Assembly (NCBI GenBank): GCA_964587515.1
Contig: CAZPMO010000183.1
Coordinates: 1 to 9,800, forward strand
Length of the DNA: 9,800 bases
Origin: CAZPMO01 sp964587515
GTDB taxonomy: Bacteria > Pseudomonadota > Alphaproteobacteria > MPNO01
Reading direction: 5' to 3'
Shown: positions 1 through 7,703 of the stretch, one piece after another
Position numbering within the stretch: position 1 is the first letter of the stretch
Layout: every line of letters begins with the position of its first letter
Translations under genes and position numbers: made by a program
The notes under the pieces: model-generated
What the model was told of the DNA's origin: nothing
Databases searched by the model: none
Seen by the model: the letters and a program-made list of their open reading frames with translations, nothing else

Positions 1-6
1 TTTTGA

Positions 7-58
7 TTGAAGCAAATGCGTCGTCGCAGGTGATTCCACCTGCTCGGGATTTGCTGTA
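7..58 (+). repeat. 52-bp dispersed repeat, copy 1, with nested inverted repeat
   Basis: This 52-bp stretch is identical, base for base and in the same orientation, to 7633-7684. It contains two nested inverted repeats: an inner 7-bp stem GCAGGTG/CACCTGC (26-32 with 37-43, loop ATTC) and an outer 7-bp stem AGCAAAT/ATTTGCT (11-17 with 49-55). The unpaired parts between the stems are 8 and 5 bases. The similarity probably extends leftward: positions 1-58 match 7627-7684 with only two differences (GA at 5-6 against TT), and the window edge hides the rest. The right end lies 10 bp before the GTG start of the next gene, and its last bases contribute an in-frame TAG (57-59). It looks like a REP- or MITE-type dispersed palindromic unit; that class assignment is inference. 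Confidence 0.85.
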
Positions 59-68
59 GGCTGTCAGC

Positions 69-431
69 GTGAGATTTATCGGTTGGATCATCGCGGTTCC
101 GGTGGCCTTCGTGGTCATCGCCTTTGCCATTGCCAACCGCACGCCGGTCGGCGTTCATTTCGACCCGCTGCCTTATGAGCTCGACATTCCCCTCTGGGCC
201 GCAGTGATCGGCGCTCTCGCATTCGGCTTTATCCTTGGCGCGGTAATCCGCTGGCTGTTCGATCAGCGCTGGCGTAGCGAGGCACGTCAGGGCCGGCGCC
301 ATATCCGCGCTCTGGAGCGGGAAATTTCCTCGCTACGTCAACGGCTTGACCAAAAACCGGACGGTCCCGCCGAAGGCGCCAAGGAGGATGGCGAGCAAAA
401 CCGTCTCGCGCCGCCCCGGGATGTGGCATAG
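69..431 (+). CDS. LapA/DUF1049-domain inner-membrane protein
   Basis: This is a 120-residue membrane protein of the LapA-domain (DUF1049) family. Two hydrophobic helices are clear (about residues 4-22 and 42-63), with the family-typical FAIANRTPV stretch just after the first. A basic, heptad-like cytoplasmic tail follows (about 70-95), then a polar end. In E. coli the family member LapA (YciS) works beside LapB in control of lipopolysaccharide assembly; whether this short protein has that role here is unknown, because no LapB-like TPR partner is adjacent. The GTG at 69 is the only reasonable start, since an in-frame TAG lies at 57-59 and the transmembrane helix begins at once. No strong Shine-Dalgarno is seen. 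Such a gene directly before trpF is common in alphaproteobacteria. Its stop codon is already part of the left arm of the palindrome at 429. Confidence 0.85.
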   Translation: MRFIGWIIAVPVAFVVIAFAIANRTPVGVHFDPLPYELDIPLWAAVIGALAFGFILGAVIRWLFDQRWRSEARQGRRHIRALEREISSLRQRLDQKPDGPAEGAKEDGEQNRLAPPRDVA

Positions 432-492
432 AGCAGATCATGATATGTCGGAATCGCTATAGCGATCCGACATATCATGTGAATCTGCTCTA
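429..492. repeat. Long imperfect palindrome 1, possible terminator-like hairpin
   Basis: The arms pair as follows: TAGAGCAGAT-type ends (429-438 with 483-492), a 14-bp perfect block (439-452 with 466-479), and a perfect 12-bp centre TCGCTATAGCGA (454-465). Unpaired bases are A453 and TGA 480-482. The left end includes the stop codon of the LapA-domain gene. The right end is followed by a T5 run (495-499), so it could act as an intrinsic terminator on the + strand, although the stem is AT-rich. The length and near-symmetry also fit a dispersed palindromic element inserted at the gene end. Confidence 0.8.
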
Positions 493-505
493 ACTTTTTG
501 ATGTC

Positions 506-565
506 GATCGGATTCACACGAATAAATGGAACCGCGAAGCGGATCCATTTGTTCGTGATCCGATC
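506..565. repeat. Long imperfect palindrome 2 adjoining palindrome 1
   Basis: A second hairpin-forming unit begins 13 bp after the first ends. Paired blocks are GATCGGAT (506-513) with ATCCGATC (558-565), CACGAA (517-522) with TTCGTG (552-557), AAATGGA (524-530) with TCCATTT (544-550), and CCGC (532-535) with GCGG (539-542) around a GAA loop. Mismatches are T523/G551 and A531/A543, and TCA 514-516 is bulged. It shares the words GGATTCAC/GTGAATC with the first unit, which suggests the two form one composite element. Together they fill most of the 220-bp gap before trpF; no gene is visible in it. Confidence 0.8.
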
Positions 566-575
566 TAGCGGGGAC

Positions 576-604
576 TTGACGGCGCAACCACCGCGCCCCA
601 TAAG
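576..604 (+). promoter_or_regulatory. Candidate sigma-70 promoter for the trpFBA-accD-folC operon
   Basis: A TTGACG box (576-581) and a CATAAG box (599-604) are separated by 17 bases, lying about 48 bp before the trpF start. The -35 matches consensus at five of six positions and the -10 at four of six. No tryptophan-rich leader ORF or attenuator hairpin is visible between it and trpF, so classical trp attenuation is not supported here. The prediction rests only on box match and position. Confidence 0.35.
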
Positions 605-651
605 CCCCGGCGAAACGGTCTCACCAATCGATATGACAGACGGATAGCGGC

Positions 652-1317
652 ATGGTCCCGAAGGGAATCAGCGCGAAAATTTGTGGCCTGAACGACGCGG
701 CCTCCGTGGTGGCGGCGGCGGAAGGCGGCGCGCGCTTTATCGGGTTCGTGTTCTACCCGCCTTCGCCGCGTGCGGTGACGCCGAAGCAAGCGGGCGCGCT
801 TGCCGGGGCGGCGCCTCAGGATATCTACCGGGTCGGCGTCTTTGTCGATCCGGACGACCAGTTGTTGAACGCGGTTTTCTCCGCCGTGAGGCTCGATTTC
901 GTGCAATTGCATGGCGGCGAGAGCGCTCAGCGCGCGGCCGAGATCAAGGCGCGCACCGGCGCCGGCGTGATCAAGGCGATCAAGGTCGCGGCACCCGGAG
1001 ATATCGACCGCGCCCGGCCCTACCGCGACGTGGCGGATTGGATCCTGTTCGACGCCAAGGCGCCCAAGAATCTCGAAGGCGCGCTGCCCGGCGGCAATGC
1101 GCTCTCTTTCGACTGGCGCATGCTGGCCGAGAATGACGAGCCCGCTTTCGGCCTGCCCTGGATCCTGTCCGGCGGGCTCGATATCGACAATTTGGCCGAA
1201 GCGGTTAGGATATCGCGCGCCCGGGCGGTCGATGTCTCCTCCGGAGTGGAATCGGCGCCGGGCGAGAAGAATCCCGAGCTGGTGCGCCGCTTTCTCGCGC
1301 TCTGCGCTACCCTGTGA
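652..1317 (+). CDS. trpF: Phosphoribosylanthranilate isomerase
   Basis: TrpF converts N-(5-phosphoribosyl)anthranilate to the 1-(2-carboxyphenylamino)-deoxyribulose phosphate by Amadori rearrangement, the third step from chorismate to tryptophan. The 221-residue length is normal for this TIM barrel. The general-base cysteine is seen in KICGL (C11) and the general-acid aspartate in LFDAKAP (D134). The other family motifs are present: FVFYPPSPR (about 32-40), VQLHGGE (84-90), PGGNALSFDW (146-155), LSGGLDIDN (172-180) and the phosphate-binding DVSSGVES region (194-201). The ATG at 652 is fixed by an in-frame TGA at 634-636; the Shine-Dalgarno is weak. The stop TGA overlaps a possible GTG (1314), and trpB proper begins 26 bp later. 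Confidence 0.97.
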   Translation: MVPKGISAKICGLNDAASVVAAAEGGARFIGFVFYPPSPRAVTPKQAGALAGAAPQDIYRVGVFVDPDDQLLNAVFSAVRLDFVQLHGGESAQRAAEIKARTGAGVIKAIKVAAPGDIDRARPYRDVADWILFDAKAPKNLEGALPGGNALSFDWRMLAENDEPAFGLPWILSGGLDIDNLAEAVRISRARAVDVSSGVESAPGEKNPELVRRFLALCATL

Positions 1318-1343
1318 CGCGGGCGGATAAGTTTGGAACGAAG

Positions 1344-2551
<1,208 letters not shown>

Positions 2552-2555
<4 letters not shown>

Positions 2556-3391
2556 GCGGGCGCATCGAAAAGCGCTTCCAAGCGCTCCGCGACGAAGGCC
2601 GGGCCGGGCTCGTCACCTTCACCATGATGGGCGATCCCGACATCGAAACCTCGTTCGAGATTCTGCGCGGCCTGCCCGCCGCCGGCGCCGACGTCATCGA
2701 GATCGGCTCGCCCTTTACCGATCCCATGGCCGACGGGCCGGTCATTCAGGTCGCCGGCCAGCGCGCGCTGAAGGCCGGCATTACGCTCGAGAAAACCATC
2801 GGCCTGGTGCGCCGCTTCCGCGAGGAAGACAGCGAGACGCCGATCGTGCTGATGGGCTATTACAATCCGATCTATATTTACGGCGTCGAGCGGTTTCTCA
2901 ACGACGCGAAAGAGGCCGGGCTGGACGGCATGATCGTGGTCGACCTGCCGCCGGAAGAAGACCAGGAGCTTTGCCTGCCGGCGCTGAAGGCGGGGTTGGA
3001 TTTTATTCGCCTCGCCGCGCCGACCACCGACGACACCCGCCTGCCGCGGGTGCTCGAAAACAGCTCGGGCTTCGTCTATTACATTTCGATCACCGGCATC
3101 ACCGGCGCCGCCGGCGCGGCGGCAAGTTCGGTCGAGGCCGCCGTCGCGCGCCTGCGCAGTCACACCGAACTGCCGATCGCCGTCGGCTTCGGCATCAAGA
3201 CGCCGGAACAGGCCGCCGAGGTGGCCCGCGCGGCGGATGCCGCGGTGGTCGGCACCGCGATAATTTCCGAGTTGGAGAATAGTTTAAACGGCGACGGCGC
3301 CGCCGCGCCCGGCACGGTGGATTCCGTGCTCGGCCTGGTGCGTGCGTTGAGCGCCGGTGTGCGCCAATCGGCAACGGAGACCGTCTCATGA
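2552..3391 (+). CDS. trpA: Tryptophan synthase alpha chain
   Basis: TrpA cleaves indole-3-glycerol phosphate to indole and glyceraldehyde 3-phosphate and channels indole to TrpB. The 279-residue length fits this TIM-barrel family. The two catalytic residues are seen: E50 in VIEIGSPF and D61 in DPMADGP. Further landmarks are MGYYNPIYIYG (101-111), the conserved DLPPEE (131-136), the loop region ISITGITGA (178-186) and GFGI (212-215), which binds the substrate phosphate. The start ATG overlaps the trpB stop, with a GGAG eight bases upstream (2540-2543), so translational coupling is likely. The frame stays open further upstream inside trpB, but that extension is not TrpA-like. The C-terminus overlaps accD by ATGA. 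Confidence 0.97.
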
Positions 3392-4290
3392 GCTGGCTCG
3401 ACCGCTTCGCCCGCCCCAAGGTGCGCGGCTTTTTTCGCAAGGACGATATTCCCCAGGATCTATGGGAAAAATGCCCGAGCTGCGAGCAGATGATTTTTCA
3501 TCGCGAGCTCGAGAACAATCAGCGCGTCTGTCCCCATTGCGACTATCATTTCCGTCTCGATGCGGCGAAGCGCCTCGCTTATCTGTTCGATGACGGCGAG
3601 TTTCAGAGCATCGAGCTGCCCGAGGTGGCCGCCGATCCCTTACGCTTCCGCGACCGCAAGCGCTATCAGGACCGCCTGCGCGATGCGCGCAGCGAAGCCA
3701 ATCAGGACGCGGTGATCGTCGCCCATGGCACCCTCGGCGGTCAGCCGACGGTGATCGCCGCGTTCGATTTCGCTTTTCTCGGCGGCTCCATGGGCGTCGC
3801 GGTGGGCGAGGCGCTGCTCGCCGGCGCGCGCCTCGCGGTGCTGCAGGATTCCGCCTTTATCGTCGTGCCCGCATCGGGCGGTGCGCGCATGCAGGAAGGC
3901 ACCCTCTCGCTTATGCAGATGGCGCGCACGACCGTGGCGGTGGACGAGCTGAAAGAGGCGCATCTGCCCTATATCGTCGTGCTGACCAATCCGACCACCG
4001 GCGGCGTGACCGCCTCCTTCGCCATGCTGGGCGATATCGCCATTGCCGAGCCGGGCGCGGTGATCGGCTTCGCCGGCGCCAGGGTGATCGAGGATACGAT
4101 CCGCGAGAAACTGCCGGAGGGCTTCCAGCGCTCGGAGCATCTCCTCGAGCATGGCATGGTCGATATGGTGGTGCGCCGCCATGAGTTGCGCGCCACCTTG
4201 AGCCGGCTGATCTCGCTCCTGCGCGACACGCCGCCCACGGGCCAAGTGGTCGAGCTCAACCGCGCCACGGCGGACGATCACCCGGAATGA
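3388..4290 (+). CDS. accD: Acetyl-CoA carboxylase, carboxyltransferase beta subunit
   Basis: AccD forms the A2B2 carboxyltransferase with AccA. It transfers the carboxyl group from biotin on AccB to acetyl-CoA, giving malonyl-CoA for fatty-acid synthesis. The 300-residue length is typical. The N-terminal zinc ribbon has all four cysteines (C29, C32, C48, C51) in the CPSC and CPHC pairs. The crotonase-fold carboxyltransferase core shows GGSMG (132-136), SGGARMQEG (163-171) and TNPTTGGVTASFA (200-212). The ATG overlaps the trpA stop, with a GGAG eight bases upstream (3376-3379). Placement between trpA and folC is a known alphaproteobacterial arrangement. accA is not in the window, so subunit balance must be set elsewhere. 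Confidence 0.97.
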   Translation: MSWLDRFARPKVRGFFRKDDIPQDLWEKCPSCEQMIFHRELENNQRVCPHCDYHFRLDAAKRLAYLFDDGEFQSIELPEVAADPLRFRDRKRYQDRLRDARSEANQDAVIVAHGTLGGQPTVIAAFDFAFLGGSMGVAVGEALLAGARLAVLQDSAFIVVPASGGARMQEGTLSLMQMARTTVAVDELKEAHLPYIVVLTNPTTGGVTASFAMLGDIAIAEPGAVIGFAGARVIEDTIREKLPEGFQRSEHLLEHGMVDMVVRRHELRATLSRLISLLRDTPPTGQVVELNRATADDHPE

Positions 4291-5597
4291 CCGGCGACCG
4301 GGCGGAGCCAAACGCCGACATTCTCGCCCGCCTGCACCATCTTCATCCCAAGCTGATCGATCTCTCGCTCGGCCGCATGGAGCGGCTGCTCGCCGCGCTG
4401 GGCAATCCAGAAGACCGGCTGCCGCCGGTGATTCATGTCGCCGGGACCAATGGCAAGGGCAGCACCGTCGCCTATCTCGAGGCCATGCTGCGCGCCGCCG
4501 GCCACCAGGTCGACAGCTACATCTCGCCTCATTTGGTGCGTTTCAACGAGCGTATCCGGCTCGACGGTAGCGCCATCGCCGATGCCGATCTCACCGCCTT
4601 GCTGGAGGAATGCGAGGACGCCAATAGGGGCGAGCCGATCACCTTCTTCGAGATCACCACCGCCGCCGCTTTTCTCGCCTTCGCCCGGAGCGGCGCGGAC
4701 TATCTGCTGCTCGAGGTCGGGCTCGGCGGCCGGCTGGATGCGACCAATGTGGTTGCGCGCCCTGCTTTGAGTGCGATTACGCCGGTCTCCATCGACCATA
4801 CGCAATATTTGGGCGATTCGCTGGCCGGTATCGCGGCGGAGAAGGCCGGCATTCTCAAGCCCGGTATCTCCGCCATCATCGCCGAGCAGGCGGCGGAAGC
4901 GGATGCGGCGATCGCCGCGCGCGCGGCGGAGCTTGGCACGCCGCTTCTCCGCCAGGGCCGGGACTGGCAGGTTCGCACCGAGGCAGGCAAGCTCCGCTAT
5001 GAAGGCACGACCGGCGCCCATGGTTTCCCGCTTCCCGCACTGCCCGGCGCGCATCAGATCGGCAATGCCGGCATCGCCATCGCCTGTATGGAGGCGCTCG
5101 GCGGCGACCTGTTTGATCGGGCGGCGATTTCAGAAGGGTTGCGCACCGTGCGCTGGCCCGGCCGGCTGCAGCAAATCGCCGAGCCGCCCCTGCCGGAGGG
5201 TTGGGAGCTTTGGCTCGATGGCGGCCATAATGCGGCGGCGGGCCGGGCGCTGGCGGCGGCGCTGGAGTGGCGCGACAGGCCGCTTTATCTCGTCACCGGT
5301 ATGCTTAACACCAAGCCGCCGGTTGATTTTCTTCGCCCGCTTGCACCTCTCGCGGCCGGCCTCACCGCCGTCCCGGTGGCCCAGTCCGATGCCGGCCTTG
5401 CCCCCGGCGAGGTCTGTAAAGCCGCGGAAAGCCTGGGTTTGGCCGCCCAAACCGCGGTGGATGTGCCGGCCGCCCTCGACCGGTTGGTCCGCACGGAAGC
5501 GCCCGGCCGGGTTCTCGTTTGCGGCTCCTTGTATCTCGTCGGAGATGTTCTTGCCGAATTGGAATTGCGGGCTTGCCCCCCCGGCACGGATGGCTAA
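4287..5597 (+). CDS. folC: Bifunctional folylpolyglutamate / dihydrofolate synthase
   Basis: FolC is an ATP-dependent Mur-ligase-family enzyme that adds L-glutamate to dihydropteroate and to folates in the cytoplasm. The 436-residue length is normal. The P-loop is HVAGTNGKGS (50-59), followed by YISPHLVRFNERI (78-90), the folate/Mg region FEITTAAAF (121-129), LEVGLGGRLDATNV (142-155), SIDHTQYLG (168-176) and EKAGILKPG (185-193), which holds the lysine that is carbamylated in E. coli FolC. The C-terminal glutamate-ligase domain shows LDGGHN (310-315) and CGSLYLVGDV (412-421). Whether it has both activities or only one cannot be told by eye. The ATG overlaps the accD stop by four bases with a weak Shine-Dalgarno, so translation probably depends on coupling. 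Confidence 0.96.
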   Translation: MTGDRAEPNADILARLHHLHPKLIDLSLGRMERLLAALGNPEDRLPPVIHVAGTNGKGSTVAYLEAMLRAAGHQVDSYISPHLVRFNERIRLDGSAIADADLTALLEECEDANRGEPITFFEITTAAAFLAFARSGADYLLLEVGLGGRLDATNVVARPALSAITPVSIDHTQYLGDSLAGIAAEKAGILKPGISAIIAEQAAEADAAIAARAAELGTPLLRQGRDWQVRTEAGKLRYEGTTGAHGFPLPALPGAHQIGNAGIAIACMEALGGDLFDRAAISEGLRTVRWPGRLQQIAEPPLPEGWELWLDGGHNAAAGRALAAALEWRDRPLYLVTGMLNTKPPVDFLRPLAPLAAGLTAVPVAQSDAGLAPGEVCKAAESLGLAAQTAVDVPAALDRLVRTEAPGRVLVCGSLYLVGDVLAELELRACPPGTDG

Positions 5598-5600
5598 TTG

Positions 5601-5630
5601 TTGACCCCGCAGGCCCCTTGGGTTTTTGAT
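5601..5630 (+). promoter_or_regulatory. Weak candidate promoter before the TPR-POTRA gene
   Basis: TTGACC (5601-5606) and TTTGAT (5625-5630) are 18 bases apart in the 56-bp gap after folC. Both match the sigma-70 boxes only partly. No convincing terminator follows folC, so read-through from the trp operon is equally possible. Confidence 0.2.
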
Positions 5631-5653
5631 ATAGGGGTTATGGGAGCTTGGTC

Positions 5654-7582
5654 ATGAAGATCAGACAATGGGCATTGGCGGCGGGATTCGCGCTGCTTCT
5701 CGCGCCCGGGTTTGCTCCCGGGATTGCCCCCGGGACTGCCATGGCTCAGTCCGACGCGCTTCTCGACAATTACAATCTTTACGCCACCCTCTTCGCGCAG
5801 GAGAAGTATGAAGAGGCGCTGCCCTACCTGCAAAAGACCTATGAATTGCACAGGCAGGAGTTCGGCGCCGGGCATCCCACCGCCGCGGTGATGCTCTCCA
5901 ACATGGCTGAGCTTCATATCGAATTGGGCCGCCTCACGCAGGCCGAGCCCCTTCTCATCGAAGCGGTGAAGGTCGCCGAGGCCTCGCTCGGCCCGGCCCA
6001 TCTCACCACCGCCGAGCTCGTCAGCAAGCTCGCCAAGCTCTACCGCAAGCAGGGCCGCTACGACGAGGCCGAGACCCTCCATCTGCGCACCATCGCGGTC
6101 AAGGAGGAGAAATTCGGCCCCAATCACATGTCGGTCGCGGTCAGCCTCAACGATCTTGCTCAGCTCTATTATCTCGAAGGCCGCTTCGCCGAGGCCGAGC
6201 CGCTCTATCGCCGGGCGCTCGCCATTCTTGCCGAGATCGAGAAGGTGCATCCGCTGACCAGCGCGGTTCTCTTCAACAATGTGGCGGAGATGTTCGTTGC
6301 CGAAGGCCGCAAGGAAGGCGCGGTGACGCCGAAGGCGCCGGCCGCGGAAGAGCCGGTCGTGCTGGCCGCGGAAGCTCCCGCGCCTGAGCCGGCACCCGAG
6401 CCCACGCCTGAGCCCGAGCCTGTGATCGTCGTCGAGACCGAGCCGGCCGAGCCCGAAACCACGGTTGCGCTGGCCGCCGATATTCCGCCACAGCAAGAAG
6501 AAGAGCCGCAAACGGAAGAGGCTCCCGCCGCCGAAACCTCTCTGCCGAGCGAGGAAGAAGTCACGATCGCCCTCGGCAAGGAAGTTCCGCCGGTGAGCGA
6601 CAGCATGATCACCATCGTCGAGGAGAAACCGGCGGAGAACGTGATCATCATCGTCGAAGAGGATTCGTCGGAGCAGGTCATCGTCGTCGCCTCCGCCGAG
6701 GTGGCTGAGCCGGAAGCGCCGGCGGAGCCCGAAGCCGAAATCGTGACCGAAGAACCGGAGATCGTGGTGGAAGAGCCCGCCGCGCCCGAACCGCCGCGCG
6801 AAGCCGCAGAAGTGCGTGACGCCGAAGAGGTGCGTGACGCCGAAGAGGTGCGCGAGGAACCGGAAACCGTCGTCGCGCTGGCTTCGGACGTTGAGGTGGA
6901 TGTCGAACTGGCCGCGCCGCCGCCGCCCGATCCCGTGCCGGTCCTGCCGGAGGAAACCGTTGCCCCGGCGCCGGAGCCGGAGCCCGAACCCGAGCCCGAG
7001 GCCGTGCCCGAGCCGCCCGCAGCCGAGCCGCCTGCCGCCGAGGCAGAAGAAATCGAGACAGCGGTCGAGGTGCCGGAGCCTGAACCGCAGGCGGTTGAAA
7101 CGGAAGCGGTCGATGCGCTGGAGGACGAGCCCGCGCCTGTCGAGGAAGAGGCCGAGACGGTGGTCGCCGCCTTGGAGCCCGAGCCCTTCGAGGAAGAAGC
7201 GCCGGCGGAGCAACCGGCCGTCCGTACGCCAAGCGAGACGGAACAGGAATGGGCGCGGATCTATGCCGCGCTCGACCAGTTGGCGGAGCCCGGCAGCACG
7301 GAGGGCGACCCGGCGGAGATGCAGTTCGAGCTTGCCGGCGTGATCATTGACGGCTCATCGGTCTATACGCCGCGCGAATTGCTGCCGGTCTATCGGCGCT
7401 TCCTCGGCCGGGAGATTTCGGTCAACGATCTGCATAAGATTTCCGCGGCGATCGCCGAGCGCTACGCGGCGGACGGCTATGGCGAGACCACCGCCCAGGT
7501 GCCGACACAGATGATCCGCAGCGGCGTCGTCACCATCCGCATCCAGGAAGAATTCATCGGCAATATTATTATTGTCGACTAG
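5654..7582 (+). CDS. Exported TPR protein with acidic linker and C-terminal POTRA domain, no barrel
   Basis: I do not recognise a named gene. The 642-residue product starts with a signal peptide: basic MKIR, a hydrophobic core, and probable cleavage after AMA at residue 31, so it should be periplasmic. Residues about 39-220 hold four ~42-residue TPRs of the kinesin-light-chain type (starting near 39, 80, 122 and 164) plus part of a fifth helix. Residues about 222-530 are a very acidic Pro/Glu/Ala linker with recurring short hydrophobic motifs such as TVALAAD and TVVALASD. Residues about 557-641 match the ShlB-type POTRA fold: FELAGVIIDGSS at its start, then RFLGREIS, ERYAADGYG, QVPTQMIRSG and VTIRIQEEF. 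The protein stops one residue later, whereas TpsB transporters continue into a 16-strand barrel. I chose ATG 5654 (GGGAG at 5642-5646, seven-base spacing) over TTG 5648. A periplasmic adaptor or scaffold is plausible but unproven. Confidence 0.85.
   Translation: MKIRQWALAAGFALLLAPGFAPGIAPGTAMAQSDALLDNYNLYATLFAQEKYEEALPYLQKTYELHRQEFGAGHPTAAVMLSNMAELHIELGRLTQAEPLLIEAVKVAEASLGPAHLTTAELVSKLAKLYRKQGRYDEAETLHLRTIAVKEEKFGPNHMSVAVSLNDLAQLYYLEGRFAEAEPLYRRALAILAEIEKVHPLTSAVLFNNVAEMFVAEGRKEGAVTPKAPAAEEPVVLAAEAPAPEPAPEPTPEPEPVIVVETEPAEPETTVALAADIPPQQEEEPQTEEAPAAETSLPSEEEVTIALGKEVPPVSDSMITIVEEKPAENVIIIVEEDSSEQVIVVASAEVAEPEAPAEPEAEIVTEEPEIVVEEPAAPEPPREAAEVRDAEEVRDAEEVREEPETVVALASDVEVDVELAAPPPPDPVPVLPEETVAPAPEPEPEPEPEAVPEPPAAEPPAAEAEEIETAVEVPEPEPQAVETEAVDALEDEPAPVEEEAETVVAALEPEPFEEEAPAEQPAVRTPSETEQEWARIYAALDQLAEPGSTEGDPAEMQFELAGVIIDGSSVYTPRELLPVYRRFLGREISVNDLHKISAAIAERYAADGYGETTAQVPTQMIRSGVVTIRIQEEFIGNIIIVD
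5702..5737 (+). repeat. Three 12-bp imperfect tandem units in the signal-peptide region
   Basis: Units 5702-5713, 5714-5725 and 5726-5737 each read GCN-CCC-GGG-NNN and encode APGF, APGI and APGT. They lie between the hydrophobic core of the signal peptide and its AMA cleavage site. Each unit carries a CCCGGG palindrome. Confidence 0.7.
6812..6847 (+). repeat. Perfect 18-bp tandem duplication in the acidic linker
   Basis: The 18-mer from 6812 to 6829 is repeated exactly at 6830-6847 and encodes VRDAEE twice; a third, degenerate unit (VREEPE) follows. The duplication keeps the frame. Identity at all 18 bases suggests a recent slippage or duplication event. Confidence 0.85.
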
Positions 7583-7632
7583 CGCATGCCTGGTTCGCTT
7601 ACGCTCACCCGACAAGCCCTAGCCGATTTTTT

Positions 7633-7684
7633 TTGAAGCAAATGCGTCGTCGCAGGTGATTCCACCTGCTCGGGATTTGCTGTA
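7633..7684 (+). repeat. 52-bp dispersed repeat, copy 2, between convergent genes
   Basis: This is an exact copy of 7-58 in the same orientation. The inner stem is 7652-7658 with 7663-7669, and the outer stem is 7637-7643 with 7675-7681. It lies in the 121-bp gap between the ends of the TPR-POTRA gene and the oppositely oriented SDR gene, where a hairpin could serve as a barrier or terminator for both. A T8 run (7627-7634) precedes it and slightly overlaps it, but I see no good stem directly upstream of that run on the + strand. The remaining gap (7583-7626 and 7685-7703) shows no gene. Confidence 0.85.
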
Positions 7685-7703
7685 ATCCGCTGGCGGACTA
7701 GCT

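Noticed and set aside
338..601. Small - strand open frame over the palindromes before trpF
   Set aside because: It runs through both inverted repeats and the end of the LapA-domain gene; the protein has no recognisable feature and no plausible ribosome-binding site was seen.
633..647. Possible trp leader peptide ATG before trpF
   Set aside because: It encodes only four residues before a stop, has no Trp codon, and no alternative attenuator hairpins are visible.
1314..1343. GTG start of trpB overlapping the trpF stop
   Set aside because: The ten added residues do not resemble TrpB N-termini, and the ATG at 1344 gives the expected length; the GTG remains a minor alternative.
5594..7213. A 539-residue open frame on the - strand opposite folC's end and the TPR-POTRA gene
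   Set aside because: It is an antisense shadow of GC-rich, Glu/Pro/Ala-rich coding sequence. Its product is low-complexity Arg/Gly/Leu/Phe with no domain, and the + strand frame has a signal peptide and clear domains.
6353..7230. TonB-like protein, suggested by the Pro-Glu-rich stretch
   Set aside because: The N-terminus is a cleavable signal peptide followed by TPRs, and the C-terminus fits a POTRA rather than a TonB C-terminal domain.
7583..7634. Rho-independent terminator ending in the T8 run after the TPR-POTRA gene
   Set aside because: No convincing GC-rich stem directly precedes the T run on the + strand; the good hairpin lies after it, inside the 52-bp repeat.
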